Origin: Phil1 sp964600045
GTDB taxonomy: Bacteria; Bacillota; Clostridia; Christensenellales; CAG-138
Length of the DNA: 14,103 nucleotides
Assembly: GCA_964600045.1 (NCBI GenBank)
Contig: CAZRHS010000038.1
Coordinates: 1-14,103, forward strand
Reading direction: 5' to 3'
The position numbers and the translations under genes were made by a program. The notes under the pieces were generated by a model. That model was not told where the DNA came from. It saw only the letters and a program-made list of their open reading frames with translations, and made no database searches. Positions 6,609 through 13,881 of this stretch are shown here, one piece after another. Numbering within the stretch: position 1 is the stretch's first letter; each line of letters begins with the position of its first letter.

Positions 6609-7793
6609 TTAATAATATTTAACGTTTATCTTTTTACCCATTCGCTCAAGGCAGTTCGCAAGCTCCCTCACAAGCTGCATCTTTATCGTAAAGCTTATGG
6701 GCAAATCGGTGTTTTGATGCGCGGGGTTTACGGCCTTTCCTACAAAAAAGCTTATGTCCGTCGCATCCTCAAAAAGCATTCTTGCTATCCTGCTGGCACC
6801 GTCTTCCTTATGGCTCCATTTCTCAAAGGAAGTGTTGTCGGAAAGATAGTTCATTGCGTATTCGAGCACCCTGTTTATTGTTATAACGCCCTCTGTAACA
6901 ATGTCAACCCCTTCAATTTCCGCCGTGGGCGGTATTTCGGGATCGAAAAAGTCCAGCGTGGGCCGCAGAGGCTTCTTCAGGTATTCGGCGGCTATGGTAC
7001 TCGTTGTGCCGCCGCATACTATGTGCTTGCCTTCCTTTGAGAAGAACTCCGACATCATTTTTTCGCAGTCCTTCCTGTCGGCCGGTGGGCCGATTATAAG
7101 GCTTACCGGTTCGCGTTTTCTTATCTTTATCGTGCAAACCGTTGCATCGTCGCCCGGTTCGCCCGCGTAAAGCCGATTCGTCTCGGCAATAAGCTTGGTG
7201 GATATTGTCTTGGCGGAGTAGCTGCTGTCCCATATGCCCATTATGAATTTGAGCATGTCGCCGCGGTCCCAGCCAAAGCTGTAATTCATGCCTATGCCGG
7301 CGTGCTCAACTCCGTCTGAAAAAGCGAGGAATGTATCGTGCTCGATAACGTCCAGCTCCGCCTTAAATACTTTTTTATCCCCTATGCGGCTTTCAACAAA
7401 GGGAATATCTATGCTCTTGCCGTCCCGCAGCATTACCATGCGCGGATTGTCATATTGTATTATCTCAACCTTGCCGTTGTCGTTTACGCGCACTATCGTA
7501 AACGTGGAATAGGCAATTTGCCTTACCGAGCACACTGGCAGCGTTTCAACCAGCGTTTCAACGGCGGTTTCAAGCTTAAGCCCCGCGGCAAGCATGGTGG
7601 AAAGTATCTTACTGGTCAGCGTGGACAATATGCTCGCCTTAACGCCGCTGCCAAGTCCGTCTGCAAGAACCACTATTGTTGAATCGCCGCTTTCCGGCTC
7701 AACTATCTCAACGTGGTCTCCGCAGAGCTGTTCCCCGGCATGGTTTATGCTAATGTATCCTATGTCCGCGCAAAGGCTGTCAGCGGTCCTCAT
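6609..7793 (-). CDS. SpoIIE/PP2C-type serine phosphatase with unassigned C-terminal domain
   Basis: The 394-residue protein has the metal-binding acidic motifs of PP2C/SpoIIE phosphatases: ADGLGSG at residues 44-50, SDG at 159-161 and GDD at 214-216. The catalytic domain covers about residues 8-225. Residues 230-394 form a second domain that I cannot assign. It begins with LIIGPPADRKD and has CGGTTSTIAAEYL near 260-272. No membrane segment is seen. The start has GAAGGAGT seven to eight nt upstream. The gene overlaps the sensory hydrogenase gene by 14 bp, implying coupled translation and a joint function. Phosphatases of this type are known next to [FeFe] hydrogenase genes in Clostridia. The substrate is unknown: no anti-sigma antagonist or partner kinase is encoded in the window. 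Confidence 0.88.
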   Translation of the reverse strand: MRTADSLCADIGYISINHAGEQLCGDHVEIVEPESGDSTIVVLADGLGSGVKASILSTLTSKILSTMLAAGLKLETAVETLVETLPVCSVRQIAYSTFTIVRVNDNGKVEIIQYDNPRMVMLRDGKSIDIPFVESRIGDKKVFKAELDVIEHDTFLAFSDGVEHAGIGMNYSFGWDRGDMLKFIMGIWDSSYSAKTISTKLIAETNRLYAGEPGDDATVCTIKIRKREPVSLIIGPPADRKDCEKMMSEFFSKEGKHIVCGGTTSTIAAEYLKKPLRPTLDFFDPEIPPTAEIEGVDIVTEGVITINRVLEYAMNYLSDNTSFEKWSHKEDGASRIARMLFEDATDISFFVGKAVNPAHQNTDLPISFTIKMQLVRELANCLERMGKKINVKYY

Positions 7794-9453
7794 TTGATAT
7801 GGACTCCTTCAGCTTGGTAAGCGCAATCTTGGTTTCCGCGGCGGTTTCGCCGAGAAGCGAAGCTATCTCCTGCACTATGCGCATCTGCTTGTCAACCACC
7901 TTATCGGTGGTTTCTATGGTCTGCCGGCTTAATTCCTGCCTGCTCTTTCTTTCACTTTCCTCATCCGTAACGTCGCGGAAAATGCCTATCATATTGTCGG
8001 ACTTCTTGTCGTTTACTATCGTAAGCTCAATATATATATTATATTCGGCGTAGTAAATGCGCTTGTTCACAACATGCGTTTCGTTCTGCGCCGCGTCTAT
8101 GAAGTCCGATGGATCTATAAGCTCCGAAAGAGGCCTGCCTATAACGTCTGTATCGGAACTTACGTGCAGCATGCGCATGGCCGCGCCGTTTATCTGCAGC
8201 AGCTCATACGTGTCGCTCACAACTATTATGCCGTTTGGCGTATTATCAAGTATGTTGCCCGCGAACCTTTCGGATCTTTCCATAAGGTAGGGGAGGCACA
8301 TGGTTACTTCCGCCTTGCCTTGGTACACGGCCTCGGCCTTTTCGCGGCAGGTATTATAGCCGCAGGTACCGCAGTTCAGCTCATCAGCTCGGCTTGTTTT
8401 GCCCATCTTGCGGAGTATCTCCTCAAGCTCCTCCTGGCTCGGCTTCAATTTTTGCAGCGGAGCCGGGCGATATATGTTCTTGAGCAGCGCCGGATCGGGT
8501 TGAGGTACCTCAAAATCCTCTCTGCCGGCGTAACTTGTAACGGCCTGGTAGTCACGAACCGTGGAAGGATGCTTTTTGCGCATTATAGGCCCGCGTACGC
8601 AGCTTCCCGCGCAGGCGGACATCTCTATAAAGCAGCGGTGCACTCCGCCGCGGCGTATGTCGTCAAGGGCGGGTATAATGCTGTCCAGCCCGTCTATCGT
8701 AAAATAGTCGTAAACGGGGTTTTTATAGGTCATCGATTTCAGCACGCCGCCCGTCGTGGGGAATGTTCGCGTGCGGCTGTTTTCGTTGTATTCGCGTTTT
8801 TTTTCAAGCTCTATGCCGCTTTTCTTGAACATGGCGGCAACCTTGTCAAAGGTAAGCGCCGCGTCAACTCCTACGCGTGCCGCCTCATCAATCTTTGAAA
8901 GGCACGGCCCCATAAAAACAACCTTCGCGTTGTCGTGCCTGCGCCTTATGTCCGCGCAATGCGCTTGCATGGGGGTCATAACCGGGGCCAAACAGCTGGT
9001 TATTTCAGGGTAGTATTTTTCTATAAGCGTGTTAACCGTTGGGCAGCAGGATGTTATAACAATGTTCTGGGTTGCCTCGCGGGAAATCCTTTCGTATTCG
9101 CGCTTAACCAGCGTTGCGCCTATGGCGGTTTCCTCGGCATCAACAAAACCAAGCTGCTTAAGAGCCGCGCGCATGGATTCAATGCCTACGCCGTCAAAAT
9201 ACGCCGTAAAGGAGGGGGCAACGCTTGCATATACAGGCTCGCCAGAGGCAAGGAGCATGTTTACCAGCGCGGTTTCATCAACTATCTGCTTAGCGTTCTG
9301 TGGGCATACAACGTAGCATTCACCGCACAAAATGCAATCATCGCTTAAAACATTCGCCTGATGCGCGGAAAACCTGATCGATTTAACCGGGCAGTAGCGA
9401 ATGCATTTGTGGCAGTTGCGGCAATTCAATTGCTTGAATGTAATGTATCCCAT
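7780..9453 (-). CDS. Sensory-type [FeFe] hydrogenase with PAS domain (HydS/HfsB-like)
   Basis: The 557-residue protein has, in order: two [4Fe-4S] ferredoxin clusters (CRNCHKCIRYC at 11-21, CILCGECYVVC at 40-50); an H-cluster domain (about 60-320); a four-Cys Fe-S domain (Cys361, 364, 369, 386); a PAS domain (about 395-495, NILDNTPNGIIVVSD onward); and a helical tail (about 497-557). The four H-cluster ligands are present: Cys137 in TSCCPTV, Cys184 in GPCLSKIDE, and Cys281 and Cys285 in SACAGSC. The surroundings differ from HydA: the Trp of TSCCPxW is Val, the Met of MPC is Gly, the Met before AC is Ser, and GGGQP is lost. The cysteine at the proton-transfer position (Cys136) is kept. This pattern fits a slow sensory enzyme rather than a bulk H2 producer. 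The PAS tail and the overlapping phosphatase gene suggest signalling. AAAGGAG lies upstream of the ATG. Confidence 0.9.
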   Translation of the reverse strand: MGYITFKQLNCRNCHKCIRYCPVKSIRFSAHQANVLSDDCILCGECYVVCPQNAKQIVDETALVNMLLASGEPVYASVAPSFTAYFDGVGIESMRAALKQLGFVDAEETAIGATLVKREYERISREATQNIVITSCCPTVNTLIEKYYPEITSCLAPVMTPMQAHCADIRRRHDNAKVVFMGPCLSKIDEAARVGVDAALTFDKVAAMFKKSGIELEKKREYNENSRTRTFPTTGGVLKSMTYKNPVYDYFTIDGLDSIIPALDDIRRGGVHRCFIEMSACAGSCVRGPIMRKKHPSTVRDYQAVTSYAGREDFEVPQPDPALLKNIYRPAPLQKLKPSQEELEEILRKMGKTSRADELNCGTCGYNTCREKAEAVYQGKAEVTMCLPYLMERSERFAGNILDNTPNGIIVVSDTYELLQINGAAMRMLHVSSDTDVIGRPLSELIDPSDFIDAAQNETHVVNKRIYYAEYNIYIELTIVNDKKSDNMIGIFRDVTDEESERKSRQELSRQTIETTDKVVDKQMRIVQEIASLLGETAAETKIALTKLKESISNEDR

Positions 9454-9476
9454 TTTGTCTCCTTTAGCGCGGCAAT

Positions 9477-9722
9477 TTACGCACTAATCCTGGGCAGTAC
9501 CTCGTTATTGAAGAATGAAACCGTGGTATCGGGAGATACCGAGAAATGCTCATCGTCTATCAGCACGTTCACACCGTTCTGGCATTGACCGATGCAAAAC
9601 GTGCCTGCAAGCTCAACTTTGTCAGCAAGTCCTTTTTCGCTTATAAGGGCTTGAAGCTGTTCCACCACTTGGCGAGAGCCTTTAATGTGGCATGAGCTTC
9701 CGACACAGATCGTAATTTTCAT
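9477..9722 (-). CDS. Small thioredoxin-like [2Fe-2S] ferredoxin, first gene of the hyd operon
   Basis: The 81-residue protein carries CVGSSCHIKGS (Cys6, Cys11) and FCIGQCQNG (Cys43, Cys47), the thioredoxin-like [2Fe-2S] ligand pattern. It is clearly paralogous to the last gene of the operon, sharing SCH-[IL]-[RK]-GS, DKV-x-LAG and the CQNGV-x-V region. It is probably a soluble electron carrier or an accessory cluster subunit for the sensory hydrogenase, whose start is 23 bp downstream. AAAGGAG lies upstream of the ATG. It is the promoter-proximal gene behind a structured leader of about 125 nt. Confidence 0.9.
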   Translation of the reverse strand: MKITICVGSSCHIKGSRQVVEQLQALISEKGLADKVELAGTFCIGQCQNGVNVLIDDEHFSVSPDTTVSFFNNEVLPRISA

Positions 9723-9846
9723 TGCTCAGTTCTCCTTTTTATTAATTGTTTGCTTATGGTACCGGCATCCGATTAACGCTTAAATCGGACACATGCTTCA
9801 TAAAACCGAAATAAACGCATGTTACCATACTTTAACCATAAAACTT
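9723..9846 (-). promoter_or_regulatory. Structured 5' leader of the hydrogenase operon
   Basis: Between the predicted transcription start (about 9846) and the first ORF lie two adjacent stem-loops on the minus strand. The first has arms ACATGC and GCATGT (about 9791-9822), extended inward by five more pairs after a one-base bulge. The second has arms TCCGATT and AATCGGA (about 9768-9789). Upstream TATGGTA (9828-9822) can also pair with TACCATA (9761-9755) just before the ribosome binding site. These are mutually exclusive with parts of the first stem and could form a switch. I do not recognise a known riboswitch class. Confidence 0.4.
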
Positions 9847-9852
9847 CCTTAT

Positions 9853-9881
9853 ATGATAACAGAAAACATCAAATATGTAAA
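9853..9881 (-). promoter_or_regulatory. Promoter of the hydrogenase operon
   Basis: On the minus strand, TTTACA (9881-9876) and TATCAT (9858-9853) are separated by exactly 17 bp, a good sigma-A-type promoter. It lies just after the LysR gene, with no clear terminator between, so read-through from rex-lysR is also possible. A canonical Rex box does not overlap it. Confidence 0.6.
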
Positions 9882-9911
9882 CGACAACAGGCACCTTTAA
9901 AGCAAATTTTG

Positions 9912-10835
9912 TCAATCATTTGCCAAGTTCGTTACGGATGCTTTCAAAAGCTCCTCTAAAAACGCTTTGTCTGCCGCGGACTGCCTGTATCCGCTCTTAT
10001 ATATGAGCATATCGCAGTATCGGTTGTCGTCGGATGCGTAGGCACTTTGGCGGAGATTAAGCTTATAAAGCATGTCCGAACACATGGGGGAGGATACTAT
10101 AAAACTTCCAGAAATATGGTTAAGTAGAGATACGGCAGCGGAAAACCCGGGAACAGCCACTCGCCTTGCCGGGCTTATATCAGCGCCCTCCGGCGCCGCG
10201 CCGGGTTGGGGAATAGCGTTTGCGTCGATTACTATTTCGGTATACGTGTTCAGTTCTTTTTGATTTATGCTGCTGCGTTCGGCCAGAGGATGGGAGGGAG
10301 GCATTATCACAACCGGCTCAAACTCGTATATTTTCTCAAACCGCAGTGATTTTTCCTTAAGCTGTGCTTTTAAACTCTGCTCTTGAGAGAGCCGGTATCG
10401 CACTATGCCAAGGCCGTAGCCGGAATCGGCAACATTTGTTATGGTCTGGTTCTGTGAAGATTCCGTAAAAACAACATCCGTAAGTGACTCTGCATCAATC
10501 TTTTTGCAAAAGCTCATGAAAGCGGATTCAATATACGCCGCTCCCGGGGCGGAGAGCGAAAAACGCGAAGACTGCTCGGCTCCGTATTCGCACATATTCT
10601 CTATCGCGTTTACCTGGAATAGAATGTTGCGCGCGTATCCTAAAAATTCTTCACCTTGAGGTGTCGGGAATATGCCCTGCGAAGTGCGCCTGAACAGGGT
10701 TATGCCAAGCTCGTTTTCAAGCTCCTTTACGGCGCGGCTAAGGTTTGGCTGCGCTGTGAAAAGCCTTTCCGCGGCCTTTGTCATGGATTTGGTTTCGGCT
10801 ATAACAACGGCATATTTAAGGTGTATCAGGTTCAT
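9912..10835 (-). CDS. LysR-type transcriptional regulator
   Basis: The 307-residue protein begins with a winged helix-turn-helix (residues 3-62) with the LysR hallmarks: KSMTKAAERLFTAQPNLSRAV, then LGITLFRR and PTPQGEEF. A periplasmic-binding-protein-like effector domain follows (about 90-300). The start at 10835 has AAAGGAG about 9 nt upstream; a further upstream in-frame start would overlap rex and is not preferred. The gene follows rex by 19 bp and probably shares its promoter. It is the last gene before the hydrogenase operon and points toward it, so it may regulate hydrogenase expression. LysR proteins more often control divergent genes, so this is inference. The effector is unknown. Confidence 0.92.
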   Translation of the reverse strand: MNLIHLKYAVVIAETKSMTKAAERLFTAQPNLSRAVKELENELGITLFRRTSQGIFPTPQGEEFLGYARNILFQVNAIENMCEYGAEQSSRFSLSAPGAAYIESAFMSFCKKIDAESLTDVVFTESSQNQTITNVADSGYGLGIVRYRLSQEQSLKAQLKEKSLRFEKIYEFEPVVIMPPSHPLAERSSINQKELNTYTEIVIDANAIPQPGAAPEGADISPARRVAVPGFSAAVSLLNHISGSFIVSSPMCSDMLYKLNLRQSAYASDDNRYCDMLIYKSGYRQSAADKAFLEELLKASVTNLAND

Positions 10836-10854
10836 GCGCGCCGCTCCTTTGCTT

Positions 10855-11487
10855 TTATTTATCGGTGGTCTCTCCCAAATGGCGGGAAAGAATTGCCAAG
10901 GACGAAGCAAGGTTCTCGTTTTCTATCAGCACTCCGTCAGGCTTTTTCAGTATCGCCGGGGCAAAATTCCATATAGCTCTTATGCCTGAAGAAACAAGCT
11001 TGTCGCATATGCTTTGCGCGTAGTCCACGGGAACTGCGATTATCCCAAGGCTTATGTTTTGCTCCGAACAAACCCGCTCAAGCTCGCTAACCGAATAAAT
11101 GGGCTTTCCGTTTATATATGTGCCCATAAGGCGCGAATCGGTATCAAATGCCGCCACTATCTTAAGCCCGAAATCTGAAAACCCGGAATAAGAAAGCAAA
11201 GCCTTGCCTATATTGCCCGCGCCTACCAACACGGCCTTGGAGTCGGTTTTGCAGCAAAGGCAGTCCTGTATCTGTTTTATAAGCTCCTCTGTTACATATC
11301 CGGTCTTCGGACGGCCCGTGCCGCTTACAACGCCCAGGTCTTTCCTTACCTGCACGTCGTTTATCCCGAAATACGCGGCAATTGCCGTGGCGGATATGTT
11401 CTTACGCTCATCTTTTATGGAATTGAGGTAATGAAGGTACACAGGCAAACGCCTGAGGGTGGGGAGCGAAATTTCTTTTGCTTGCAT
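10855..11487 (-). CDS. rex: Redox-sensing transcriptional repressor Rex
   Basis: The 210-residue protein has an N-terminal winged helix (residues 8-65, with ISATAIAAYFGINDVQVRKDL) and a Rossmann NAD(H)-binding fold. The dinucleotide motif VGAGNIG is at 88-94, and Asp115 ends the second strand (VAAFDTD). The C-terminal end GIRAIWNFAPAIL and the final domain-swap helix are typical of Rex. Rex represses fermentative and hydrogenase genes at low NADH/NAD+ and releases DNA when NADH rises. The ATG at 11487 has GTGAGG upstream; a GTG four codons earlier overlaps that site and is less likely. The wing (VVSGTGRPKTGY) differs from the Bacillus form but fits clostridial Rex. A promoter with an inverted repeat lies directly upstream. 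Confidence 0.95.
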   Translation of the reverse strand: MQAKEISLPTLRRLPVYLHYLNSIKDERKNISATAIAAYFGINDVQVRKDLGVVSGTGRPKTGYVTEELIKQIQDCLCCKTDSKAVLVGAGNIGKALLSYSGFSDFGLKIVAAFDTDSRLMGTYINGKPIYSVSELERVCSEQNISLGIIAVPVDYAQSICDKLVSSGIRAIWNFAPAILKKPDGVLIENENLASSLAILSRHLGETTDK

Positions 11488-11508
11488 AGCGTTCCTCACT
11501 TATAACAT

Positions 11509-11552
11509 ATTTATTCATTGATTATTTTATCACAGTCATATGAATAAATCAA
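11509..11552 (-). promoter_or_regulatory. rex promoter with overlapping 10-bp inverted repeat
   Basis: On the minus strand, TTGATT (11552-11547) and TAAAAT (11529-11524) are spaced by 17 bp. A perfect inverted repeat, ATTTATTCAT (11549-11540) and ATGAATAAAT (11518-11509), brackets the -10 element. Its half-sites are 31 bp apart centre to centre, close to three helical turns. This fits an operator bound by a dimer pair or looping regulator, but it does not match the Rex consensus. Confidence 0.6.
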
Positions 11553-11573
11553 ACTTTATCGATAAATATATAT

Positions 11574-11600
11574 AAAAAAGCGGCGACAGAATGTCGCCGC
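11574..11600 (-). terminator. Intrinsic terminator of the MATE transporter gene
   Basis: Arms GCGGCGACA (11580-11588) and TGTCGCCGC (11592-11600) form a perfect 9-bp stem with a three-base loop. On the minus strand the stem is followed by six T (complement of 11574-11579). It lies about 20 bp after the transporter stop codon and separates this gene from rex. Confidence 0.9.
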
Positions 11601-11620
11601 AGGGTGTGCGTTAAGTGCCG

Positions 11621-12997
11621 TCAGTCAAGCGCCGCCGGCTTTGGAGCGTTCGCTATAAGCTTCTTGCGTACCGCCAGATAATAAACGATAAACGCGGCGG
11701 AAGTAAGCACCCAGGATATGGGGTAGCTGAGCGATACCGTAAGCATGCTGTGATAAACGGGAACAACTGTGTATATCCATACCACGCGGAATACGCATAT
11801 ACCGGTTGCCGTTATAATTGTGGGTATAAGCGTGTCGCCCATGCCGCGAAGAGCGCCGCTGAATATCTCTATAGGCACAAACAGCCAGTAGAAAGGCGCA
11901 AAATACGTAAGCAGTTTTATGGCCATATCAAGCACGATAGCGTCGGTTGTAAACAGCTTGAACAAGGGTCTGCCGAACAGCAGCAGTATTGCGCCTATGC
12001 CGCCGGTTATGCAGCCGCCTATCAAAAGGCTTAGCTTAAGGCTTTTGCGTATTCTGTCAAGCCTGCCGGCGCCGTAGTTTTGCCCTACGAATGTCATGCT
12101 TGCAACTCCCAAAGCGCCAAGTATCATCCATGTTACGCCGTCAACCTTGCCAAGCACAACCCAGGAGGCTACCGTATCCGTGCCAAAGCGGTTGATTGAT
12201 GCCTGAATAAGCATATTTGAAAGGGAATACATTATTGATTGGAAGCCTGCCGGCAGACCTATCTTTATTGTGCGTGAAAGTATGTCCTTCTCAAAACGCA
12301 TCTGCTTAAAATAAAAGCGGAATTCCGAATTGGCGGAGGAGAGGGACATAATAACCATCACGGCACTTATGGCCTGCGCCATAATGCTGGCTATGGCAAC
12401 GCCGGCTATTCCCATCTTGAAAACGAGCACGAACACAAGGTCCAGAACCACGTTGGCAAGGCACGCCACTACCAGAAAATACAAAGGACGTTTAGAGTCG
12501 CCCATGGCGCGAAGTATAGCGGAACCAACGTTGTATATCATGTTTGGAATCATGCCAACGAACATTATGCGCAAATACAGCGCGGAACCCGCAAGCGTAT
12601 CTTCCGGGGTATCCATAAGCCGCAGCACGAATTCGGTAGCGAACAGGCCGAATACCGTCAGTATCGCTCCGCCTACCACGGCAAAAAGCATGGCCGTATG
12701 CAGCGCGCGGTTTACGCCGTCGCGATCATTGGCGCCGTAATATTGCGAGATTATAACCGTTGCGCCGGAGGATACGCCGGTAAAGAAGCCTATAAGAAGG
12801 TTCAGTATGTTTGATGCGCTTCCGCCAACGGCCGCAAGCGCGTCTGTGCCCACAAACTGGCCTACAACTATGGCGTCAACCGTGTTGTAAAGCTGCTGAA
12901 ACAGCGAGCCAAGCATTATCGGGAAGAAGAAGAACAGCAGCTGCTTCCATATAACGCCGGTGACCATACTGTTTTCGGATCGTAAAGTACGCTCCAT
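11621..12997 (-). CDS. MATE-family efflux transporter
   Basis: The 458-residue integral membrane protein has about twelve hydrophobic segments in two homologous halves. The first half starts with the MATE-typical FPIMLGSLFQQLYNTVDAIV (25-44) and continues with ISQYYGAND (83-91). The second repeats the pattern with GLPAGFQSIMYSLSNMLIQ (247-265) and FVGQNYGAGR (303-312). Such transporters export organic cations, drugs or metabolites in exchange for Na+ or H+. The substrate cannot be read from the sequence. The start at 12997 has TAGGAG seven nt upstream. The gene has its own promoter and a strong terminator, so it is probably a single-gene unit unrelated to the hydrogenase operon. Confidence 0.93.
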   Translation of the reverse strand: MERTLRSENSMVTGVIWKQLLFFFFPIMLGSLFQQLYNTVDAIVVGQFVGTDALAAVGGSASNILNLLIGFFTGVSSGATVIISQYYGANDRDGVNRALHTAMLFAVVGGAILTVFGLFATEFVLRLMDTPEDTLAGSALYLRIMFVGMIPNMIYNVGSAILRAMGDSKRPLYFLVVACLANVVLDLVFVLVFKMGIAGVAIASIMAQAISAVMVIMSLSSANSEFRFYFKQMRFEKDILSRTIKIGLPAGFQSIMYSLSNMLIQASINRFGTDTVASWVVLGKVDGVTWMILGALGVASMTFVGQNYGAGRLDRIRKSLKLSLLIGGCITGGIGAILLLFGRPLFKLFTTDAIVLDMAIKLLTYFAPFYWLFVPIEIFSGALRGMGDTLIPTIITATGICVFRVVWIYTVVPVYHSMLTVSLSYPISWVLTSAAFIVYYLAVRKKLIANAPKPAALD

Positions 12998-13042
12998 AAA
13001 TACTCCTATTTATTAACAAAATTTTTTATTCAAATAAACGGG

Positions 13043-13070
13043 CCGTTCCGCATAACTGCGGCTGAGCCCA
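13043..13070 (-). other. Hairpins in the leader of the MATE gene
   Basis: The predicted 76-nt leader contains a stem CCGCA/TGCGG with a GTTA loop (about 13062-13049). GGGC and GCCC flank it and can close it. A T-rich GTTTATTTG follows on the minus strand. This could be a weak attenuator, or a terminator for recO read-through. Confidence 0.35.
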
Positions 13071-13079
13071 TACACACGC

Positions 13080-13116
13080 AATATACCCCATATTTCAGCC
13101 AAAGTCAATGATTGAC
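13080..13116 (-). promoter_or_regulatory. Promoter of the MATE gene with a 13-bp palindrome at the -35 element
   Basis: On the minus strand, TTGACT (13108-13103) and TATATT (13085-13080) are spaced by 17 bp. The palindrome GTCAAT-C-ATTGAC (13116-13104) covers the -35 hexamer and lies just after the recO stop codon. It could be an operator, for example for a repressor released by a transporter substrate. Promoter is well supported; operator role is inferred. Confidence 0.65.
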
Positions 13117-13118
13117 AA

Positions 13119-13853
13119 CTATATCAGGTCTATTGCCCTAAACTTTTTCTCAAGCACAAATTCGGCAAAGTCGTTTGCGGCGCGTTTCAGCTCCGCCCGC
13201 TGCTTTTCCGGCAGAACAACGCGGTTTATATCGCTGTCTTTCATTATGAGCATTCTGCGAATTGCCTCAAGTGAAAGCGGGCTTATGTCTTGCCCGGACA
13301 CAGCCTTGGCACAGCTTGAGCATATAGCCCCGCCAAAGCGCGCGTTGAAGGCAGGCTGCTTTTCTCCTCGTAAATCCTTTGAGCATAATGCGCATTCGGT
13401 AACGCTTGGCCTGTAACCTAACGCCATAAGGCACTTGAATGCGAAGCAAATGGCCATATCGGTCGGATTAACGTCGGCATAGGCTGTATAAGCGAGAGCG
13501 TATCGCAGCAATGCGAAAAGCGGCCGATTGGCCGATTCCTCGGCACCGGCGTTTATAAGCGAAAGCATGTAGCTTGCGGCGGCAAATCTGTCTATATCCT
13601 CCCGCAGCGGATAATGCCGCTCCGATATTTCGGCGCTGTCGAGAGTATACTTGCCCTTTGCGTCAAACAGCATATATTCTCCCGACACAAACAATTCGCT
13701 TGCGCCCATCAGCGGACTTTTCGCGCGCCGGCATCCGCGTGAAACGCACGAAACAAGCCCCTGTTCAAGAGTAAACAGGGTAAGCATGCGATCATTGTCT
13801 TTGTAATCGGCATAGCGCGTAACTATGCCGTTCAGCTTAACGCTCGGCATCAT
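13119..13853 (-). CDS. recO: DNA repair protein RecO
   Basis: The 244-residue protein matches RecO, which helps load RecA onto SSB-coated single-stranded DNA in the RecFOR pathway. It has an N-terminal OB-fold (about residues 1-80, NGIVTRYADYKDNDRMLTLF at 8-27), then a helical domain. The four-cysteine zinc site is intact: CALC at 154-157 and CSSC at 178-181. Length is normal for the family. Two adjacent ATGs are possible: AAGGAG lies 3 nt before the first (13853) and 6 nt before the second (13850), which may be the one used. recO has its own promoter and is divergent from the tRNA-Val gene. Confidence 0.93.
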   Translation of the reverse strand: MMPSVKLNGIVTRYADYKDNDRMLTLFTLEQGLVSCVSRGCRRAKSPLMGASELFVSGEYMLFDAKGKYTLDSAEISERHYPLREDIDRFAAASYMLSLINAGAEESANRPLFALLRYALAYTAYADVNPTDMAICFAFKCLMALGYRPSVTECALCSKDLRGEKQPAFNARFGGAICSSCAKAVSGQDISPLSLEAIRRMLIMKDSDINRVVLPEKQRAELKRAANDFAEFVLEKKFRAIDLI

Positions 13854-13881
13854 AATCTCCTTGTGGGGGTGCTTCTTACTT

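Noticed and set aside
7780..9453. Sensory hydrogenase as a decayed pseudogene of HydA
   Set aside because: The frame is intact, all four H-cluster ligands and the ferredoxin cysteines are kept, and added Fe-S and PAS domains are complete. The changes fit a specialised subgroup.
9818..9839. Possible Rex box in the hyd leader (GTTA and TAAC half-sites)
   Set aside because: The half-sites are 8 bp apart instead of 6, and the outer bases do not match the Rex consensus. It also lies after the predicted transcription start. Too weak to call.
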